Of a DNA stretch of 61,011 nt, positions 56,473-61,011 are shown piece by piece. The translations under genes and the position numbers were made by a program. The first letter of the stretch is position 1. Each line of letters starts with the position of its first letter. The stretch covers positions 1 through 61,011 of the forward strand of contig JBCCEJ010000031.1 of assembly GCA_039030335.1 (NCBI GenBank), given 5' to 3'. The notes beneath the pieces are model-generated. The model ran no database searches, had not been told where the DNA came from, and saw only the letters and a list, made by a program, of their open reading frames with translations. This DNA is from JBCCEJ01 sp039030335 (GTDB lineage Bacteria > Pseudomonadota > Gammaproteobacteria > HK1).

Positions 56473-58740
56473 TCAAGCGCTGCCGTCGAGGGCGGCCAGC
56501 ACGCGCGGCGGCGACATCGGGAGGCTCGTCAACCGTGCGCCGACGGCATGTTCGATCGCGTTGGCGATAGCCGCCATCGGCGGCACGATCGGCACCTCGC
56601 CAACGCCGCGCACGCCGAACGGATGGCTCGGGTTCGGCACTTCGATGATCACGGTATCGATCATCGGCAAATCCGATGCCACCGGCATCCTGTAGTCGAG
56701 AAACGACGCATTCTCGAGCCTGCCCTTATCGTCGTAGATATACTCTTCGTTCAGCGCCCAGCCGATACCCTGCACGACGCCGCCCTGAATCTGGCCTTCG
56801 ACGTAACTGGGATGGATGGCGCGCCCGACATCCTGGAGCGCCGTGTAGCGCAGGACTTTGACTGCTCCCGTTTGGCGGTCGACTTCGACATCGACGATGT
56901 GAGTTGCGAAAGCGGCCCCCGGCGCCTGCACGTTGGACGACTTCCGGGCGTTCACCGGACCGCCCGTATCGGGCGTCCTGGCCGCCAGGTCCTTCAATGT
57001 GAGCGGTGTGAATGTGCCGGCATTATCACCAGCCGGATGTGCTGCCCCTTCACGCCATTCGACCGCGTCCGAGTCGATATCCCACAGCAGCGCTGCGCGT
57101 TCCCGCAGTTGATCGACGCAGTCGCGCGCCGCTTCTACGACCATCATCCCGGCGGCAAAGGTAACGCGGGATCCGCCGGTGTGCCGGTTGAATCCGAGCG
57201 AGCTGGTGTCGGGGATGGCGGCGCGAACGTTCTCGATATCAATTCCAAACACTTCCGCAGCCATCATGCTCAGGGAGGCGCGGGAGCCACCGACGTCGGG
57301 CGTGCCGGAGTTGACCATGATCGTGCCGTCTTCGAGAAGCGACACCGCGCAGGTCGTCTCGCCGCCGACGTTGAACCAGTAACCCGACGCGACACCGCGT
57401 CCCTGGTTCGGGCCGAGCGGGGCGCTCATATGTGGATGGCGGCGCGCGGCGTCCAGCGTCTCCTGGTAGCCAACCACCCCGAGCACGGGGCCGTAAGGCG
57501 TCTTGGTACCCTGGCGGGCTGCGTTACGCGCACGGAGCTCGAGCGGCTCGATATCGAGCTCGCGCGCCAGTTCATCGAGTGCACTTTCGGCCGCGAAGGC
57601 GGCGATCGGCGCACCGGGCGCGCGGTAGGCGGCCGCCTTGGGGCGATTCGTCAGGACGTCGTACCCCAACAGTTCGACGTTTTCGATGTTGTAGGGCGTG
57701 AACGCACACATGCACGCGAGGTGTACCGGCGCGCCTGGATATGCACCTGCCTGAAATCTGAATTCGCCCTGAGCGGCAGTGATGCGGCCGTCACGCGTGG
57801 CGCCAAGCTTGATACGCATCGCCGAGCCCGACGTCGGGCCGGTGGCACGGAAGACTTCTGCCCGCGTCATCGTCATCTTCACGGGGCGCTGCGCTTTGCG
57901 CGACAACACCACGGCGAGCGGTTCGAGCCACACCGTGGTCTTGGCGCCAAAGCCGCCGCCGATCTCCGCTGGTGTGACCCGCACGTCGGCGACGTTCAGA
58001 TTCAGCAATCCGGCGCAGTACTGGCGCACCATGAAATGACCCTGGCTGCTGCTCCAGATCTGCGTTTGACCATCCTCGGTGGCGTCAGCGACGACGGCAT
58101 GCGGCTCGATGTAGCCCTGATGCACCGGCTGCGTGTGGTATTCGCGCTCGACGATGACCTCGGCCGCCGCCCAACCCGATGCCTGGTCGCCGATCGCGAA
58201 GTCGACGCGTTTCGCGATATTGGTAGTCGCGGTGGCAGCGGGTCGTCCATCGGCCGTCAACAGGTCATCGTGCAGAAGCGGCGCGTCGTCGGCCATCGCG
58301 CTGTCGACGTCGAGCACGTGCGGCAACACCTCGTAGTCGACTTCGATGAGTCTGGCAGCCCGGCGCGCCGCGCCGAGCGAGGTGGCGGCAACGGCCGCGA
58401 CGGCATGGCCGTCGTATAGCACCTTGCCGCGGGCCATCAAGTTACGGGACAGGTGTTCAAAGTTCGTCGGAGCCGTGCCTTTGGTTGCCTCCGCGGCGGA
58501 GATCTCGGGGAAGTCTTCGCACGTGATGACGGCCTTAACGCCGGCGGCCACGACGGCGCGCGAGGTATCTACACGGCGGATGCGCGCGTGAGCGTGGGGA
58601 CTTCTGACCACCACGCCAAACAGCATGCCAGCCATCGCCTGATCGGCCCCGTAGTTGGCCCGACCCGTGACTTTCTCGACTCCATCCGGCCGCCATGGAC
58701 GCTTACCGACAACGCGAAACTCAGCTACGGCTTCCGACAT
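56473..58740 (-). CDS. Xanthine dehydrogenase/CO dehydrogenase-family molybdopterin-binding large subunit
   Basis: 755 residues from ATG 58740, set by AGGAGG five bases upstream. Molybdenum hydroxylase large subunit, which binds the Mo-cytosine-dinucleotide cofactor and hydroxylates heterocycles, aldehydes or CO. Blocks seen: VGKRPWRPDGVEKVTGRANY at the start, PAEIGGGFGAKT (substrate/cofactor loop), AYRAPGAPIAAFA, and RGVGEVPIVPPMAAIANAI near the end with the active-site Glu. The 2Fe-2S and FAD subunits, normally neighbours, are not in the window. The preceding co-directional genes are a DUF3565-DUF1971 fusion and a cupin. Confidence 0.92.
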   Translation of the reverse strand: MSEAVAEFRVVGKRPWRPDGVEKVTGRANYGADQAMAGMLFGVVVRSPHAHARIRRVDTSRAVVAAGVKAVITCEDFPEISAAEATKGTAPTNFEHLSRNLMARGKVLYDGHAVAAVAATSLGAARRAARLIEVDYEVLPHVLDVDSAMADDAPLLHDDLLTADGRPAATATTNIAKRVDFAIGDQASGWAAAEVIVEREYHTQPVHQGYIEPHAVVADATEDGQTQIWSSSQGHFMVRQYCAGLLNLNVADVRVTPAEIGGGFGAKTTVWLEPLAVVLSRKAQRPVKMTMTRAEVFRATGPTSGSAMRIKLGATRDGRITAAQGEFRFQAGAYPGAPVHLACMCAFTPYNIENVELLGYDVLTNRPKAAAYRAPGAPIAAFAAESALDELARELDIEPLELRARNAARQGTKTPYGPVLGVVGYQETLDAARRHPHMSAPLGPNQGRGVASGYWFNVGGETTCAVSLLEDGTIMVNSGTPDVGGSRASLSMMAAEVFGIDIENVRAAIPDTSSLGFNRHTGGSRVTFAAGMMVVEAARDCVDQLRERAALLWDIDSDAVEWREGAAHPAGDNAGTFTPLTLKDLAARTPDTGGPVNARKSSNVQAPGAAFATHIVDVEVDRQTGAVKVLRYTALQDVGRAIHPSYVEGQIQGGVVQGIGWALNEEYIYDDKGRLENASFLDYRMPVASDLPMIDTVIIEVPNPSHPFGVRGVGEVPIVPPMAAIANAIEHAVGARLTSLPMSPPRVLAALDGSA

Positions 58741-58775
58741 GGGACCTCCTGATTCGGTCTGACTCTCCGCCACGG

Positions 58776-59240
58776 TCACTTACCGGGACGCAGGAACTCG
58801 ACATGAAACTCGGCATCTTCCGACAACGCTACACGGTGGAGCGCCTCGGGCGCGATGATACCGGGCTGCCCTGGCACGACGTCCTGCTGATGCGCAAACG
58901 GCGCGGTCACGACGTAGCGGATTATGCCGCAGCTGACGACGATGCGCCCCCAGACGCCCGTTTTGGTCGCGTGATCGCGAAGCAGCCCCAACGGCACCGT
59001 GGTGGCGTTGAATTCGGGCGTTCGCCGGTAGCTGACCAGACCCTCCGGCAATTCGAGGCGCTCACAGCGCACGCAGTCCAAAGTTGTGCCGAGCATCTGC
59101 AGACGCCCGGCCTCGGACTGGGTCCACGGCCGGTTGATGAACGGTGGCTGGTGACGCACGTGCTGCGGATGACCGCAGCTGAGCACGGCGACCCAGTCTT
59201 CGGCGTCATCCACTTCGAAGTCGACGATCGCTCGCTGCAT
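58776..59240 (-). CDS. DUF3565-DUF1971 fusion protein (possible zinc-binding, tellurite-type)
   Basis: 154 residues from ATG 59240. The first half (1-62) is DUF3565: DDAEDWVAVLSCGHPQHVRH, with C22, H24 and H27, then C56-V-R-C59, which looks like a zinc site. The second half (64-154) is DUF1971: LPEGLVSYRRTPEF then LLRDHATKTGVWGRIVV, the domain joined to TehB-like tellurite proteins. No function is known for either half. It is 35 bases upstream of the molybdopterin subunit gene and 28 bases after the cupin. Confidence 0.88.
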   Translation of the reverse strand: MQRAIVDFEVDDAEDWVAVLSCGHPQHVRHQPPFINRPWTQSEAGRLQMLGTTLDCVRCERLELPEGLVSYRRTPEFNATTVPLGLLRDHATKTGVWGRIVVSCGIIRYVVTAPFAHQQDVVPGQPGIIAPEALHRVALSEDAEFHVEFLRPGK

Positions 59241-59268
59241 GCCGGGCGGGGCGCCGCAGGGCCCGTGC

Positions 59269-60042
59269 TCAAGCTTGCATCAGGGCTTCGGCAACGATGG
59301 GGAAACGGAGCAGCAATACCGCGGCCCCACGGCTGGTCGCCTGAATACGCACAGTGCCGTCGTTGGGGAATGCGTATTGGCACGACCAGCGGTCCAGCGT
59401 CTCTTCACCGCGGCCTCGCAGCGCCCCCGAGACGACGACGTGATACTGCCCGCCGCCGTCTGCAGCATCGGGCATATCGAACGTGCAATCCGGGCCGAGT
59501 TCGAACAGAGCGGCATGCAGGCCGTCTTCTTCGGCGGCCAGGATCGATGTTTCCCGCACGCCGTCGATGCCGATATCGCGGTCGCTGGTCCAGTCGCCGT
59601 CGACTGGTGCCATGCGCTGGCGCTGATTCCCTCGCACGAGTTTGTCGCGCATCTCCGGCATGTACTTCGCACCCGGATCCCAGCGTTGACGGAGCGTGAA
59701 GTAACGGATGCCCCGCGGGCCTGCCTCGATCGGACCATACGGCGTACGGGCGTTTGCGTACTGCACGGTAAGCGGGGCAGCGGGCTTCTTGCCGAAGTGG
59801 CCGTCCCCGTCGACAAAAACCTGAAACTGATTGGCTTCGTGGAAATGCGGCCGGGTCACCGAACTGGGCGGCTGGGTGACGAGAAAGCCCTGCGGCAGAT
59901 CGTTATCGTTGACCTCGTTGCCTTCCACGTAGATGCCGCGTTTCGGTGCATTGCCAACGTACTCGCGGAGCACATAGGACTGGCCGTCTACGTCGACGAT
60001 ACGCTGGCGGTTGTCGGCTTCATCGGTCGTGGTTTCGAACAT
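59269..60042 (-). CDS. Cupin-type protein
   Basis: 257 residues from ATG 60042. The first half carries a clear cupin motif: RPHFHEANQFQVFVDGDGHFG, with H66, H68 and E69 as probable metal ligands. The second half is beta-rich with a further possible barrel (YHVVVSGALRGRGEETLDRWSCQYAF), so it may be a two-barrel cupin. No family with a known reaction is recognised. It is the first gene of the minus-strand group ending in the molybdopterin subunit, divergent from ppk2 with a 157-base region between. Confidence 0.72.
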   Translation of the reverse strand: MFETTTDEADNRQRIVDVDGQSYVLREYVGNAPKRGIYVEGNEVNDNDLPQGFLVTQPPSSVTRPHFHEANQFQVFVDGDGHFGKKPAAPLTVQYANARTPYGPIEAGPRGIRYFTLRQRWDPGAKYMPEMRDKLVRGNQRQRMAPVDGDWTSDRDIGIDGVRETSILAAEEDGLHAALFELGPDCTFDMPDAADGGGQYHVVVSGALRGRGEETLDRWSCQYAFPNDGTVRIQATSRGAAVLLLRFPIVAEALMQA

Positions 60043-60087
60043 GGTTCTCGAGCCGGCGGATCCGGGTAAGGCCGGAGTATGAATCGA

Positions 60088-60113
60088 CAGCGCCTCTACT
60101 TGAAGAGGCGCTG
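60088..60113. repeat. Perfect 10-bp inverted repeat in a divergent promoter region
   Basis: CAGCGCCTCT (60088-60097) pairs with AGAGGCGCTG (60104-60113) around the loop ACTTGA. It lies between the divergent cupin and ppk2 starts. There is no T-run on either strand, so it may be an operator or a 5'-leader structure for ppk2 rather than a terminator. Confidence 0.55.
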
Positions 60114-60199
60114 AGCCTCTGGGTGATCAGCCGATTCGTTTCTGGCACGCTCTCGGTCAGGATGCGCGTGTGGCGGCCACGTGGTTGGAGGATCAGGCA

Positions 60200-60979
60200 A
60201 TGAGCGGGAGGTCGGGTAAGAAGAGCAAGTCCGAAAAACGAGGGCGAGGCAAGAAACTGGATAACGCGGTCTACGAACGCGAGCTCGCCAGGTTGCAGAT
60301 CGAACTCGTCAAGCTCAAGGAATGGATTCAGTTCAAGAAACTTCGGGTCGTGGTTGTTTTCGAAGGGCGCGACGCCGCGGGCAAGGGTGGTGCGATCAAG
60401 CGCATCACGGAGAAACTGAGTCCACGGGTGTGCAAGGTCGTGGCATTGCCAGCTCCTACGGAGCGGGAGCAGGGGCAGTGGTACTTCCAGCGCTACGTTC
60501 AGCATCTGCCTGGGGCCGGTGAGATGGTCCTGTTCGATCGCAGCTGGTACAACCGTGCCGGCGTGGAACGAGTCATGGGCTTTTGCACCAACGAGGAATA
60601 CCGCGAATTCCTGCGTTCGTGCCCGGAGTTCGAGCGCATGTTGGTGCGCTCGGGAATACTGCTTATCAAATACTGGTTCTCGGTTTCCGACGAGGAGCAG
60701 GAAAGGCGTTTTCAGGAACGCATTCACCATCCGACCAAGCGATGGAAGCTGAGTCCGATGGATCTGGAATCCCGCTCGCGCTGGGTTGAGTATTCGCGGG
60801 CCAAAGACGAGATGTTCGCGCACACGGATATTCCGCAAGCGCCGTGGTGGGTGGTCAATGGCGATGTGAAGAAGCGCGCGCGACTGAATGTCATCTCTCA
60901 TCTGCTCGGGTTGATCGACTTAGACAAGTCTTGGTCTTCAAGATTATCATTGTTGTTTACTAGGCTGTACTCATGGTAA
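60200..60979 (+). CDS. ppk2: Polyphosphate kinase 2 (PPK2), apparently with a foreign C-terminal tail
   Basis: 259 residues from ATG 60200 (GGAGG seven bases upstream). PPK2 uses polyphosphate to phosphorylate nucleoside mono- or diphosphates. Walker A is FEGRDAAGKGG (54-64) and Walker B LFDRSWYNRAGVER with D113; the lid QERRFQERIHHPTKRWKLSP and YSRAKDEMF follow, as in class I enzymes. After ARLNVISHLL (about 225-234), where relatives continue with an IPY...LPxR...Y-type tail, the sequence turns into LDKSWSSRLSLL-like residues and stops. This change coincides with a drop in GC content, so the true end is probably missing. Confidence 0.88.
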   Translation: MSGRSGKKSKSEKRGRGKKLDNAVYERELARLQIELVKLKEWIQFKKLRVVVVFEGRDAAGKGGAIKRITEKLSPRVCKVVALPAPTEREQGQWYFQRYVQHLPGAGEMVLFDRSWYNRAGVERVMGFCTNEEYREFLRSCPEFERMLVRSGILLIKYWFSVSDEEQERRFQERIHHPTKRWKLSPMDLESRSRWVEYSRAKDEMFAHTDIPQAPWWVVNGDVKKRARLNVISHLLGLIDLDKSWSSRLSLLFTRLYSW

Positions 60980-61011
60980 TTCTCTTTCTTTATTCCTGGT
61001 TAGACCTTCAC
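60916..61011. other. AT-rich stretch at the window end
   Basis: The last 96 bases have, by hand count, about 36 G or C (near 38%), against well over 60% in the genes before. There is no gene I can recognise apart from the end of the ppk2 frame. The stretch could be the edge of inserted DNA or an assembly artefact. Confidence 0.6.

Noticed and set aside
56410..58419. A 669-codon open frame on the plus strand
   Set aside because: It lies wholly opposite the molybdopterin subunit gene, has no family motif and is rich in Arg, His and Asp, as expected of an antisense shadow in GC-rich DNA.

Overview
This is a 61 kb window of GC-rich bacterial chromosome. The gene set points to Pseudomonadota, most likely a gammaproteobacterium: an E. 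coli-sized soluble transhydrogenase (SthA), a dimeric-type dihydroorotase (PyrC), SirB1, PdxH and a TctBA transporter. The species cannot be read from the sequence. I see no rRNA, insertion sequence, prophage, integrase or CRISPR array. There is one tRNA gene, and most genes sit in short co-directional groups with overlapping start and stop codons.

Layout. 1-3.2 kb (+): a small acid-sugar/racemase-type operon (UxaA-like protein, mandelate-racemase-family enolase, Asp/Glu-racemase-fold protein); all three depart from their families at catalytic or metal-site residues. 3.2-6.6 kb (-): an IPNS-type dioxygenase, a CinA-like/nucleotidyltransferase fusion, a PdxH-like oxidase and a small membrane protein. 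6.8-10.4 kb (+): a GFA zinc protein, an acyl-CoA synthetase and an NtaA/DszA-type flavin monooxygenase. 10.5 kb: tRNA-Thr(CGT) with a clear promoter. 10.8-16.2 kb: a GTP cyclohydrolase II homologue with an aminotransferase, a MaoC hydratase, an NTF2-fold protein, SirB1 and a secreted unknown.

16.2-31.7 kb (+) is the most striking part. It is one tightly packed operon of envelope-associated genes: DUF4159, a VWA/GATase-like membrane protein, a caspase/C13-fold pseudoprotease, a TPR-gluzincin metalloprotease, a MoxR AAA ATPase, a DUF58 protein, a BatA-like VWA membrane protein, a 1349-residue DUF4175-like protein and a small membrane protein. I read it as a MoxR-driven envelope assembly or quality-control machine with a built-in dead protease and an apparently live one.

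31.8-39.6 kb: SCO1-like copper protein, VOC protein, quinone oxidoreductase, TctB-TctA plus a GntR/FCD regulator with a recognisable promoter and palindromic operator, SthA and an alpha/beta hydrolase. 39.7-45.3 kb (-): a complete Dpp/Opp-type ABC importer with a hairpin after the binding-protein gene. 45.5-49.9 kb (-): nitroreductase, thioesterase, CaiB-type CoA-transferase and PyrC (the last three translationally coupled), then a second nitroreductase. 50.1-56.4 kb (+): a DMT exporter, two coupled small unknown proteins, and a probable sugar-modification set (cupin, C-methyltransferase-like enzyme, UXS-like SDR, Gfo/Idh/MocA oxidoreductase), then PhzF. 56.5-60.0 kb (-): cupin, DUF3565-DUF1971 fusion and a molybdopterin hydroxylase large subunit without its usual partners. 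60.2-61.0 kb (+): PPK2, whose C-terminus runs into an AT-rich stretch that does not match the rest of the window.
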